Shown one piece after another: positions 1-7,557 of a stretch of 42,275 nucleotides of DNA (the stretch's first letter is position 1; the number at the start of each line of letters is the position of its first letter). A model generated the notes under the pieces. That model saw only the letters and a list, made by a program, of their open reading frames with translations. It ran no database searches and was not told the DNA's origin. The translations under genes were made by a program, and so were the position numbers. Origin of the DNA: a virus. The stretch is from the IMG/VR virus record IMGVR_UViG_3300024346_000156, positions 1 to 42,275 of that record. The stretch is one strand, 5' to 3'.

Positions 1-19
1 CTTCAAGTTTCTTTGTCAT
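1..19 (-). CDS. possible start of a gene running off the left edge
   Basis: An ATG on the minus strand at 17-19 opens a frame reading M-T-K-K-L-E before the window ends. It lies downstream of gp4 on the same strand. A TATAAT hexamer sits at 32-37, but I see no convincing -35 box, and only a weak purine stretch (GGAAA) precedes the ATG. Six codons are too few to identify the product. This could equally be a chance frame. Confidence 0.35.
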
Positions 20-90
20 TGTTATGTTTCCATTATATGCTAGTATTATTTAGCATTAGATCCTGTACTTGAACAAATTTATAACTAATA

Positions 91-528
91 TTAGCGCCTG
101 CGGCCATTATGAAAAAGATCCCCTTCAGTAACTATACGAAAGAAAATACCTTTTTGTTTACACCAAGCCCTAGCAGCTTCCCACTTAGCTTGATTTATAA
201 CCCAGTGAACTTGATTGTGTTTATTTTTTCCTACTTTTTCTTGGACTGTTTGATTAAGCGGTTTTACTTCAATTAACTCTACTCGTTGTTTTCCATTTTT
301 ATCACCGTAAGCAATAAAAAAATCAGGTACGTATATTGTATGTTTCCCTGTTATTGGATTTCTGTATGGAATCTGTACAGCTTCACTCGCCCACTGACTA
401 ACACTTGTATGCTCGTCACAAAACTTCATGAAGGTAAATTCCCAACTACTTCTATAAGTTGGCACTTTATTGCCAATATATTTTGCAGGATTTTTTACTG
501 TGAATTTACCTTGCGCAAACCTGCCCAT
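91..528 (-). CDS. gp4: T4 gp4-like head completion protein
   Basis: 145 residues, close to T4 gp4 in length, with the same opening (MGRF.QGKF). In T4 this protein is needed to finish DNA-filled heads before tails attach. The sequence has the layout of a PD-(D/E)XK nuclease fold: Glu30 in a YRSSWE segment, Asp69 in VPDF, and Glu87-Val-Lys89 in IEVKP. The fold assignment and any nuclease activity are inferences from these motifs. The gene follows a small conserved virion-region gene after a 4-base gap and probably shares its transcript. The start is supported by the conserved N-terminus and an AGG about ten bases upstream. Confidence 0.85.
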   Translation of the reverse strand: MGRFAQGKFTVKNPAKYIGNKVPTYRSSWEFTFMKFCDEHTSVSQWASEAVQIPYRNPITGKHTIYVPDFFIAYGDKNGKQRVELIEVKPLNQTVQEKVGKNKHNQVHWVINQAKWEAARAWCKQKGIFFRIVTEGDLFHNGRRR

Positions 529-532
529 ATAT

Positions 533-898
533 TTAACCTATTATATTTCTTGATTCAAACTTTGAAAAAGAATTTTCTTTTTTAAATCCTATTACACTAG
601 TGCGTTTTCTATTATAGTTTAATATCTCTGCAACAATTGTACTTAATTGTACTGTTTCGTATCCGTTAAGTGTATCTAATAACGTAAATACTTTAACATT
701 ATCATTTTTTGCTTGATTTATTAAAGTTACACTAATTGCAACAGCCGCAGTTGCATCAAATCCTTTTGACTCGAAAAATGCAGTTATAGCATTTAAATCA
801 CTATCTGCAAAATTAATCGGCTGCGTATAATATCTATCAAAGTATAAACTAGTTCCTTTATCTCTTTTTGATAAATTAGGTATTGGTAAACTACTCAT
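533..898 (-). CDS. conserved T4-like structural-region protein, function unknown
   Basis: 121 residues. I recognise the type from marine T4-like phages, where a protein with a similar opening (LPIPNLSKRDKGT..YFDRYY) lies among tail genes, but I know no assigned function. The N-terminal third is aromatic-rich (YFDRYYTQP). The middle is predicted helical, rich in Ala, Val and Leu. The C-terminus is basic and Ser/Asn-rich. No transmembrane segment or signal peptide is apparent. Its start overlaps the end of the upstream tube-fold gene by four bases (ATGA), so translation is probably coupled. A small baseplate or neck component is the likeliest role by position only. Confidence 0.7.
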   Translation of the reverse strand: MSSLPIPNLSKRDKGTSLYFDRYYTQPINFADSDLNAITAFFESKGFDATAAVAISVTLINQAKNDNVKVFTLLDTLNGYETVQLSTIVAEILNYNRKRTSVIGFKKENSFSKFESRNIIG

Positions 899-2109
899 AA
901 TGCACCTTCTAATATTTGCCTTCTATATGTTTCTTTTTGAGTTTCCGGAAGTGCGTCCCAAGTTAATGTTAAACTATCAACTCCGCTTCCGCCACCTGTT
1001 AAGAAATCTTTCTTAAATTCTTCTTTTGCAAGTGCATCTAATTTTGCTCTGTTATTTAATAACTCATTTCTATTAAGCGTTGTTGACGAATTATTTACAC
1101 TTGATATTGTAGATTGTGATGCAGTATCAGTTTGCGATGTTCCTCCTAATCCTTGAGATTTAGGAATATTTATATTTTGTAAGCCGCCAACGTTATTTGT
1201 ATTATTAAAATTACTTATTGTGTAATTAGCGTTTTTTGATACTGACTGCAATGTTGATGTACTATTATTTTCAATTATTGTTTGGATTGTCTGAGTCTGC
1301 GGCAAAAGATCTGACGCATTACTTGTTACGGTAGTTAAACTTGCTGGTTGCAACGGACTTGGTTGTGTATCATAATGCACTAATCCAAATCCAGTAGGTT
1401 CTCCATCTGCTCCTACTTGAACGTTGCCTCTAGTATAATGCACTGCTTCGTATTGTATAGTAATAGTATTCTGCATGAATGAATTACCTTCACTTTCTAC
1501 AGAGTCATGTTCCCAATTAGTAATAATCGGATTCACTAACGAATAAGTTGTATATTGAGATCTTGCTAACTGTGTTAGTTGCAGACTTCTAAAAAATGGA
1601 ACAGTATTATTATTATCTAATCCGTATCTATATTGATGCCTTGCTCTATTTTTATACGTATTGTCGCCGTTATTAGTTTTGCTATATGCACCTGGATTAT
1701 CCCCGTGCCAAGCGTCTGCATAATAAAATCTATAATATGCTTCTAACAATGCACTAGTAACACCGTGATTATCATCATGGAATGTAATAGTAATTGGCTG
1801 GTAAACTATACCAGTTTGCATATTCTTTTTTCTATTATATTGATTTTTAGTTTCTACAGTTGCTTGATATTTAGGCAGGTCTGCACTTTTTACTAATAAT
1901 CCAATTTCAACTCCGTACTTTTGTGTTAAAGCACTAATAACATTACCAACACTTGGGTCTAAGCCAAAATAGCAATGATAAAGGAATTTTGATTTAGGGG
2001 CAAATTTTAAATTATTATTAACAAATAATTTAGATGCATGTGTGTAGTCCCCTAAGTTTCCTTTAGGGCCTTGTGACGATGCTAAGTTATCAGAGTATGA
2101 GTTATTCAT
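895..2109 (-). CDS. virion structural protein with tail-tube-like fold
   Basis: 404 residues. Two stretches parallel the gp19 tube protein encoded just upstream: a region containing DLPKYQ, YNRKK and the strand PITITFHDD, and a later one containing IITNWEHDSV followed by ITIQYEAV. In gp19 the matching strands are PITLNLRED and VTLEIQYDN. The protein is thus probably a second tube-fold component, such as a tube-initiation or cap protein in the manner of T4 gp48/gp54; which one is not resolved. After about residue 240 the chain becomes low-complexity, rich in Asn, Ser, Thr and Gln. A GATAAATA late-promoter motif ends five bases before the ATG and there is no Shine-Dalgarno sequence, so the mRNA may be leaderless. 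The tube-fold call is my reading, not a computed match. Confidence 0.7.
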   Translation of the reverse strand: MNNSYSDNLASSQGPKGNLGDYTHASKLFVNNNLKFAPKSKFLYHCYFGLDPSVGNVISALTQKYGVEIGLLVKSADLPKYQATVETKNQYNRKKNMQTGIVYQPITITFHDDNHGVTSALLEAYYRFYYADAWHGDNPGAYSKTNNGDNTYKNRARHQYRYGLDNNNTVPFFRSLQLTQLARSQYTTYSLVNPIITNWEHDSVESEGNSFMQNTITIQYEAVHYTRGNVQVGADGEPTGFGLVHYDTQPSPLQPASLTTVTSNASDLLPQTQTIQTIIENNSTSTLQSVSKNANYTISNFNNTNNVGGLQNINIPKSQGLGGTSQTDTASQSTISSVNNSSTTLNRNELLNNRAKLDALAKEEFKKDFLTGGGSGVDSLTLTWDALPETQKETYRRQILEGAL

Positions 2110-2114
2110 ACTAA

Positions 2115-2122
2115 TATTTATC
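2115..2122 (-). promoter_or_regulatory. T4-type late promoter, tube-fold gene
   Basis: GATAAATA on the minus strand, five bases before the ATG at 2109 and just after the gp19 terminator. The closeness implies a leaderless or near-leaderless mRNA. Confidence 0.55.
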
Positions 2123-2150
2123 TTTATCTATTATGTACGCAGATAATAGA

Positions 2151-2176
2151 AAAAGGAGCCGATCAAGGCTCCTTTT
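2151..2176 (-). terminator. intrinsic terminator after gp19
   Basis: A perfect 10-base stem (AAAAGGAGCC / GGCTCCTTTT) with a 6-base loop. On the minus strand it is followed by TTTTTCTATT. It could work in both directions, but only the minus-strand tail transcript runs into it. Confidence 0.85.
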
Positions 2177-2199
2177 ACACTCTTAACGAGTTTTTATTA

Positions 2200-2826
2200 T
2201 TATGCGCCGCCGCCTGTAATTAACGACCCGTTTGTACGCGGTACATTAACACCAATTCCGCCTTCAGCGTCAGTTTGCACTGCGTTGTCGTATTGGATTT
2301 CAAGTGTTACTGTTACAGGTTCATTATTGGAATAAGCTAATGAGTTATAGTTTGCGTTAGTAATAAAGCAACCATATAATTCAAAAGTTTCAAGTACGTT
2401 TGGACTATATACTCCGTTACCACCGTCTAAGACTTCAATACGTGTAACAAACTTATAATCTTGTCCTGAAACTGCACTTGACTGTTCCATAAAATCAAAT
2501 TGTTTCTGCAACTGCTCGCCTACTAGCTTTTGAACAGCATTGTTCACATCTTCACGCAAGTTAAGCGTAATCGGTGACCAAGTATGTTTGCCTGCTAAGT
2601 ATGCTTTTGAGTTGTACGCATGGATTTCCATCGGTTCAAAAGCAACTGTTGGACGGGTTACATCTACAACTTGTTTTGTTAATTCTGTAGTCGGTGTACT
2701 AACACCAAAATTTTCCAGTGACACTCTAAAGCGATACTGAAGTTTTGGCATTAACAGGCCTTGGTTACTAGCGGAATCTCCGCTAGCTAGTGGCACTGTA
2801 ATTTTACTTAATGATGAAATTGCCAT
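2200..2826 (-). CDS. gp19: tail tube protein, T4 gp19-like
   Basis: 208 residues; T4 gp19 is 163. Hexamers of this protein stack to form the inner tube through which DNA passes. Recognisable features are MPKLQYRFRVSLENF near residue 26, the TRP...FEPMEIHAYNSK segment, the strand SPITLNLRED, and a C-terminal strand with VTVTLEIQYDN. It ends in a Gly-rich tail (GGGA). The gene lies directly downstream of the sheath gene, the standard T4 pairing. It has a GATAAATA late promoter overlapping the gp18 stop codon and an AGGAG ribosome site nine bases before the ATG. A strong hairpin terminator follows the stop. Confidence 0.92.
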   Translation of the reverse strand: MAISSLSKITVPLASGDSASNQGLLMPKLQYRFRVSLENFGVSTPTTELTKQVVDVTRPTVAFEPMEIHAYNSKAYLAGKHTWSPITLNLREDVNNAVQKLVGEQLQKQFDFMEQSSAVSGQDYKFVTRIEVLDGGNGVYSPNVLETFELYGCFITNANYNSLAYSNNEPVTVTLEIQYDNAVQTDAEGGIGVNVPRTNGSLITGGGA

Positions 2827-2849
2827 TTATTTTGCTCCTAATGTAATTG

Positions 2850-2857
2850 TATTTATC
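2850..2857 (-). promoter_or_regulatory. T4-type late promoter, gp19
   Basis: GATAAATA on the minus strand overlapping the gp18 stop codon, 23 bases before the gp19 ATG, with AGGAG between. Confidence 0.65.
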
Positions 2858-5800
2858 ATCCTGTTACTCCAGCTATCTCGCCAGTGTTTTTCAAACGCAA
2901 CGGAATATAAATAAACTCGATTGATTTAACAGGTTCAATTGCAATATCTATGTAAAGTTCATTACGGTCGATTCTGCTTGGAGTATTGTTTGACTCGTCA
3001 CATACAACTAAGAAGTCATAAAGTGCTCTTTGTCCTACAAGCTCTAATAGTAAACTTTCAACTTGTTGTTTTATCTCATCTCTAGTAATTTTATCATTAG
3101 GTTCAAAGATATAAGGTTTAGAAAGTGAACTAAGTTGACTGCGTAAATATACTACAAGTCTTGCAACGTTAATTCTGTCTAATGAACTTGCGCCTCTAGC
3201 ACGAGTCTTTTGTCCAAAGTTAACAAGTCCTGAACCTGTAATAAATGTAATTGGATTAACATTATTTGAATACAATGTATCACGTTGACCTTCGTTAAGT
3301 GATGTACTTACAAATTCACCTTCGTTATTAATATAACCTGTTGAACTTGCATTACTTACTCCGCCACGTCTTGTACCTGCTGGTGCAAACCATGGATAGC
3401 TAACTTGATCACTTAATGCAATTGTACGTAACATCATATGACTTGGAGGAACAACAACATTGTTGCCTGCATTATCACTTGTAAAACCCCATGGATAAAA
3501 TACACCTAAGTATTCATCACTTGTAACTAATCCATCGTCGTTATCTTCAACTACTGTGCGAGCATTTGTTGCCCATTCATTTAGTGAAGTAGCATCTGGT
3601 GTTAGCCTTGCTGGTGAATCACCAACAACAAATGCTGTTAAGCCTCTGTCATTGTTTAGTGTTACTAGTTCTCCAATTAGTTCTGGATAACCCGGGCAAG
3701 CAATTAAGTTAAATCTACGTGAATCTTCGTTACGAATTTCATCGTTGCTATTAACAATAGCTTGTAATTTCTGTACAACAACCTTACGCTGTGCATGACG
3801 TCCAAATGTTCCTGAACCGTCTTCTTGGTTTCCTGATTCAGTAACCCAACGATCTTTTGCATAACCTGACATAGATTGATCGCTAAAGCGAGCATTTACT
3901 GTTGATGTATCAATGTGGTTTACTTCATAACGTTTAACATTAAATCCGCTTCTGCGAGTGTTAAACAATAATGTTCCTTTTGGATAAAGTGATGGGTCTG
4001 GTGCATCCGGATCTAAATAATTACTTGTTAGTAGAGTTTTAATAGTTGCCGCTGTATTACCAGTTGCTCCAGTTGCTCCATAACGTGCATCACCAAATAC
4101 AATACCGTTTTCAGACGTTTGATCACTATTATCAACTAGTACCCAAGTATCAACTAATGTACCTGTGTAACGATAAATGCTAGGATAATTTTCAATATCT
4201 GATGTATCAATCCATATATCGCCTAATGCTAAACTTTCACCATCTGATTGCACAAGTGGTTGACTTGCACTAACAATTGGACCATTTGCATCTGTGCCAC
4301 TCATTGCTGAATATACTGGGCTAGTGGAATCTTGATATCCTACCCATGTATTGCCATTGTTAACCATAATATCAACTTCGTCAACAACTGAGTTATACCA
4401 AAGTGTTCCAGCTGCTGCTGTATTTGTCGGGGAGTTATTACTTGCTGTATATTTTAATGTTTCCCAATTACTTACTCTATATTGTAAAGGATTGCCAAGA
4501 CTGTTATTAACGCCTGGCTCATCACTTACAAAACGTGTGCCTAATTTTGTTGTCATATTGTACGGACTAATACCTAATCCGGTCAATACTGAACTTGTAC
4601 TGCCTGCAGAATCAGTAAGTCTAATTTCGCCGCCATTACTGTGGGTAAGAATAATACGAGAGTCTGCATCAACATCTGCACTTACATACGGAATGTCTGC
4701 ATTTGTAATTGCTGCTGCTAAATCAATTGCTGTTTCCCTAGCTGTAGCTGAGGCAGTTACTGTAATTAATGCCATTGTACTAAAACTAGCCGAACCTGGT
4801 GATGTTGATTCAATGTTAAATTCATAACTTGAAGCATTAACAAAACTTGCAAGGGTCACTGCACTAGAAGTAATAACTGTACTACCTACTGCTGCTCTTT
4901 TATATATTTTAAAAGTTCCTTTTGGACTTGCATCACCTGCAACATTACTTTGTGTAAACAAATTACCAATTACTAAGTTACTTCCGCCACCTGTTTTATC
5001 TAAGTTCAATATTGCAGTTTGACTATTTTCATAAATTGGAGATTCAACTGAATCCCATAATTTTGTATTACTATTCCAAGTTTTAACTCTCCAACGTGCG
5101 CCTAAATTAGGTGTAGTTGTTTTAAGCCATACACTGCCTGTAGGACGGCCATTATAATTACCTGATGTAGTTTTAAATGTGTCTGGAATCTCTGTGTGCT
5201 TACTAACTTGTAAAGCTGGTATTAAATACACACCAGATGTTAAACCTAAGAATGTTAGTGATGTTCCGTCACCGGATCCTGTTGCAATAGTAATGTTTTG
5301 TGTAGTGCTACCGTCGTTATAGAGTTCCATTTCTCCATTTACTACTTTAGCTACAACTCCTGGCAAATTAAACGCATTAATAGTTGCAACAACTTGTGTA
5401 ATAGATTCACCGGGTGTAACTGTAACCACAGTACTATTTAATGTAAAGGTGTCTGCTCCTGCTGCTGCAGAATCTTCACCAAATAAAGTACCTGACTTTG
5501 AAGTTGCCAAAGTTGGAATAGCACCTTTCCAAGACGCAGAACCTAATTCTTTCCAACCAGTTGTTGATCTATACCAAATTTTATTTAAAGTAGATACTGT
5601 TACAACTGCATAATCGCCTACTATACCAATTGAAGCAAGTGGAGTATAGTCACCGTTTTCGTAGTCTGTAACTTGCGATGCTGCTGCTAGTACTAATGGA
5701 ATTTTATTAGTAAAAGTCTGACCGCTATTCGCAACTGATGAATTATTCCAAATTTGAATACCATATACACTTGAAGCTGTGTCTAGCCAATATGTGCCTG

Positions 5801-6194
5801 CATCTGGATTTGCTGTTGGAACTTTTGTACGTGCTGTTAATTGACCTAAGTCAACATCTGCTCTTACAACCCATGCTCGGTTACTTACACCTAAATATGA
5901 GTAAGCTGCTTGCAAACCATATTCATTAAGTTCTGAACCATGTATTGCGTTATTACTTGCATCTGTTTGGAATGCTGGGTCTCCAAATGTTTCAGCTAGA
6001 TCACGTTGCGATGTTAGTAGGTACGGTTTACCAGCGTTAGCTGCTAATGTTCCTATTGCTGTGCCTGAGCCTGAAGCATTTAGTTTATTCTCTGCTGATG
6101 TAACAAAGATTACTGGGGTTGTGCCTGGTTCAGCGGGAGTATAAAAACTTTCGTCTACTACGCTAACTTGTACACCTGGTGATACTAATGCCAT
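2856..6194 (-). CDS. gp18: contractile tail sheath protein, T4 gp18-like, enlarged
   Basis: 1112 residues from the chosen start; T4 gp18 has 659. The N-terminus (ALVSPGVQVSVVDESFYTP) and the last 330 or so residues (GELVTLNNDRGL, YPWGFTSDN, VSYPWFAPAG, RINVARLVVYLR, SIEFIYIPLRL) are typical sheath blocks. The middle is expanded with Ser/Thr-rich segments and at least four W-rich units of the form G-x-x-W-x-x-(T/S)...W, probably surface-exposed decoration. An upstream in-frame ATG at 6239 would add 15 residues, but the ATG at 6194 has an AGGAGA ribosome site and gives the family N-terminus. A GGTAAATA late-promoter-like motif lies 36 bases upstream. The stop overlaps the gp19 promoter. Confidence 0.93.
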   Translation of the reverse strand: MALVSPGVQVSVVDESFYTPAEPGTTPVIFVTSAENKLNASGSGTAIGTLAANAGKPYLLTSQRDLAETFGDPAFQTDASNNAIHGSELNEYGLQAAYSYLGVSNRAWVVRADVDLGQLTARTKVPTANPDAGTYWLDTASSVYGIQIWNNSSVANSGQTFTNKIPLVLAAASQVTDYENGDYTPLASIGIVGDYAVVTVSTLNKIWYRSTTGWKELGSASWKGAIPTLATSKSGTLFGEDSAAAGADTFTLNSTVVTVTPGESITQVVATINAFNLPGVVAKVVNGEMELYNDGSTTQNITIATGSGDGTSLTFLGLTSGVYLIPALQVSKHTEIPDTFKTTSGNYNGRPTGSVWLKTTTPNLGARWRVKTWNSNTKLWDSVESPIYENSQTAILNLDKTGGGSNLVIGNLFTQSNVAGDASPKGTFKIYKRAAVGSTVITSSAVTLASFVNASSYEFNIESTSPGSASFSTMALITVTASATARETAIDLAAAITNADIPYVSADVDADSRIILTHSNGGEIRLTDSAGSTSSVLTGLGISPYNMTTKLGTRFVSDEPGVNNSLGNPLQYRVSNWETLKYTASNNSPTNTAAAGTLWYNSVVDEVDIMVNNGNTWVGYQDSTSPVYSAMSGTDANGPIVSASQPLVQSDGESLALGDIWIDTSDIENYPSIYRYTGTLVDTWVLVDNSDQTSENGIVFGDARYGATGATGNTAATIKTLLTSNYLDPDAPDPSLYPKGTLLFNTRRSGFNVKRYEVNHIDTSTVNARFSDQSMSGYAKDRWVTESGNQEDGSGTFGRHAQRKVVVQKLQAIVNSNDEIRNEDSRRFNLIACPGYPELIGELVTLNNDRGLTAFVVGDSPARLTPDATSLNEWATNARTVVEDNDDGLVTSDEYLGVFYPWGFTSDNAGNNVVVPPSHMMLRTIALSDQVSYPWFAPAGTRRGGVSNASSTGYINNEGEFVSTSLNEGQRDTLYSNNVNPITFITGSGLVNFGQKTRARGASSLDRINVARLVVYLRSQLSSLSKPYIFEPNDKITRDEIKQQVESLLLELVGQRALYDFLVVCDESNNTPSRIDRNELYIDIAIEPVKSIEFIYIPLRLKNTGEIAGVTG

Positions 6195-6229
6195 TTTCGT
6201 CTCCTGTGGATTGGGTATTCTGTTACATG

Positions 6230-6237
6230 TATTTACC
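6230..6237 (-). promoter_or_regulatory. late-promoter-like motif, gp18
   Basis: GGTAAATA on the minus strand, 35 bases before the gp18 ATG at 6194, followed by AGGAGA. It has two mismatches to TATAAATA. Confidence 0.45.
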
Positions 6238-6292
6238 ATTATCTAGTAAAAGGATACCGTAAACACCCTATAAAAAGGGACCGAAAAGGTAA

Positions 6293-6300
6293 GCTAAATA
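6293..6300 (+). promoter_or_regulatory. late-promoter-like motif, zinc-finger gene
   Basis: GCTAAATA four bases before the ATG at 6305, with no ribosome site in between. Weak on its own, but it repeats the arrangement at 2109. Confidence 0.35.
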
Positions 6301-6304
6301 CAAT

Positions 6305-6640
6305 ATGAGGCCATTATGCAAGTGCGGGCACCGTCCGGCAGCAATAAATTACAAAAAAGGACAAAGAACTTATTATCGCAAGCTTTGTGAAACTTGTTTG
6401 CGTAACGGAGTAGGTCATGGTATTCCAAAATGGAAACAAGCTGGGTATATTAAAAAACAAAATTGTGAGAAATGCGGATTTGAATCAAAGTACCCAGAAC
6501 AATTTAATGTATTTCACATAGACGGTTGCTTAGAAAATTGTCGCCCTAATAATTTAAAAACTATATGTGCTAACTGTCAGCGCACTCTTCAGAAAGAAGG
6601 AGTTAAGTGGAAACAAGGTGATTTAGTTCCTGACTTCTAA
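6305..6640 (+). CDS. small zinc-finger, HNH-endonuclease-like protein
   Basis: 111 residues with cysteine pairs at C5/C7, C28/C31, C54/C57 and C88/C91. The second half (C54-x2-C57, then H71-x-D73, N83, then C88-x2-C91) resembles the zinc-ribbon form of HNH nucleases. Whether it cleaves DNA is uncertain because the HNH core is short. Similar small proteins occur in marine T4-like phages. It is a lone plus-strand gene between the sheath gene and the kinase-like gene, and its last 18 bases overlap the end of the latter head-on. A GCTAAATA motif ends four bases before the ATG and no ribosome site is visible, so the transcript may be leaderless. It could be a homing-type insert or a DNA-binding factor. 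Confidence 0.6.
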   Translation: MRPLCKCGHRPAAINYKKGQRTYYRKLCETCLRNGVGHGIPKWKQAGYIKKQNCEKCGFESKYPEQFNVFHIDGCLENCRPNNLKTICANCQRTLQKEGVKWKQGDLVPDF

Positions 6641-7132
6641 GTAGGTCATTAACTGATCTAGATTAAACTTCAAGTCTTGTAATGTGCCGTTGTTATCAAT
6701 TGTAAAGTCAGACATCCATTGTTCTAAACTCATTGAGTCAGTAGATTCGGCTTCTAAGTGCATACTGCGATCAACCCAGATACAATAATCAAACACACCA
6801 GTGTTTTGCATTGCAAAAAATTCACGCTTGTTGCGTAGCCCACAATAGATATCATAAGCTTCAAACATCTCTCTGCCTAGAGTCGCTGCATCAGGTACAT
6901 TATAATCGCAGATAGCATTATACCATTCTGCTCTGTGATTATGCCTGTCAGCATAACACTCTTCCTCATTAGCATATCCATACTTGTCCTTTAGATCGTT
7001 GTATATAAATTGTAGACTACAAAACTTTGAACTGCTTTCAAAAGTGTATCCGTAATGGTCACGTAGCATTTCACACACAGTATCTTTACCATGCCGTCCA
7101 TGACCTATTACTAATAACTTGGGTTTTGTCAT
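6623..7132 (-). CDS. P-loop nucleotide kinase-like protein (dNMP kinase-type)
   Basis: 169 residues. A Walker A motif, GHGRHGKDT, lies at residues 10-18; the G-K-D-T ending is shared with T4 gp1 deoxynucleotide kinase and related small kinases. Near the C-terminus FTIDNNGTLQDL resembles the terminal segment of such kinases. Between them IWVDRS may carry the Walker B region. A role in phosphorylating nucleotides for phage DNA synthesis is plausible but the substrate cannot be read. The gene has a consensus sigma70-type promoter (TTGACA, 17 bases, TATAAT) and a good AGGAGA site five bases before the ATG, suggesting early transcription among late genes. Its 3' end overlaps the convergent zinc-finger gene. 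Confidence 0.7.
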   Translation of the reverse strand: MTKPKLLVIGHGRHGKDTVCEMLRDHYGYTFESSSKFCSLQFIYNDLKDKYGYANEEECYADRHNHRAEWYNAICDYNVPDAATLGREMFEAYDIYCGLRNKREFFAMQNTGVFDYCIWVDRSMHLEAESTDSMSLEQWMSDFTIDNNGTLQDLKFNLDQLMTYLEVRN

Positions 7133-7156
7133 CTGAATCTCCTAATGTTTAAATAC

Positions 7157-7185
7157 ATTATACATTAAAAATTAAGTGATGTCAA
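7157..7185 (-). promoter_or_regulatory. consensus sigma70 promoter of the P-loop kinase-like gene
   Basis: On the minus strand, TTGACA at 7180-7185 and TATAAT at 7157-7162 with a 17-base spacer. The predicted start near 7150 leaves a leader of about 18 bases with AGGAGA at 7138-7143, five bases before the ATG. Confidence 0.87.
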
Positions 7186-7188
7186 CCG

Positions 7189-7443
7189 TTAATCGTAGTG
7201 TCCGCCAAGAACAGCAACAGTTGCTACTTCTTCATCTAAGATTTCTGCTTCTCTTGTTTTATATGCTGCTTCAAATCCACGTTCATATACGTCTAAGCAC
7301 TGAGACTCATCATTCCACAGTCGTTTAAAATAACTATTGTAATATCCTTCTACAATTTCATCGGATTCTTGTTTTGGAATTAAGTGACCTTTAACTAACC
7401 AAAAGTATCGATTGGCTTCTTTTCTTACAAACGGTGAACACAT
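7189..7443 (-). CDS. small hypothetical protein
   Basis: 84 residues, not recognised. The N-terminal half is aromatic and basic (NRYFWLVKGHLIPK). The middle has YYNSYFKRLW. A helical stretch (VYERGFEAAYKTREAEI) follows, and the end is Val/Ala/Gly-rich. There is no signal peptide or membrane segment. A GGGAGAG ribosome site precedes the ATG and a TGTAAATA late-promoter-like motif lies 22 bases upstream, which together support a real gene. It sits alone between gp13 and the kinase-like gene; the kinase promoter starts just after its stop. Confidence 0.6.
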   Translation of the reverse strand: MCSPFVRKEANRYFWLVKGHLIPKQESDEIVEGYYNSYFKRLWNDESQCLDVYERGFEAAYKTREAEILDEEVATVAVLGGHYD

Positions 7444-7465
7444 TGGACTCTCCCTACTGTAATTG

Positions 7466-7473
7466 TATTTACA
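7466..7473 (-). promoter_or_regulatory. late-promoter-like motif, 84-residue gene
   Basis: TGTAAATA on the minus strand, 22 bases before the ATG at 7443, followed by GGGAGAG. Confidence 0.45.
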
Positions 7474-7516
7474 TTGGTAGTAGAATGTTAGCGTAAACTT
7501 TGGGTGTTTTTAAGTC

Positions 7517-7554
7517 ATTGAAATCATTAGATTATTTTCTTCAATGATTTCAAT
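7517..7554. terminator. 12-base inverted repeat after gp13, terminator-like
   Basis: A perfect inverted repeat, ATTGAAATCATT / AATGATTTCAAT, with a 14-base loop, three bases after the gp13 stop. There is no T run on either side, so it may be a processing or protein-binding site rather than an intrinsic terminator. Confidence 0.45.
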
Positions 7555-7557
7555 AAG

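Noticed and set aside
4351-4827. 158-residue open frame on the plus strand inside the sheath gene
   Set aside because: Opposite-strand shadow of gp18; no ribosome site, no recognisable pattern, and the sheath frame is certain here.
6195-6239. Longer start for gp18 at 6239
   Set aside because: It would add 15 residues that do not fit the family start, and the AGGAGA site lies before the 6194 ATG.
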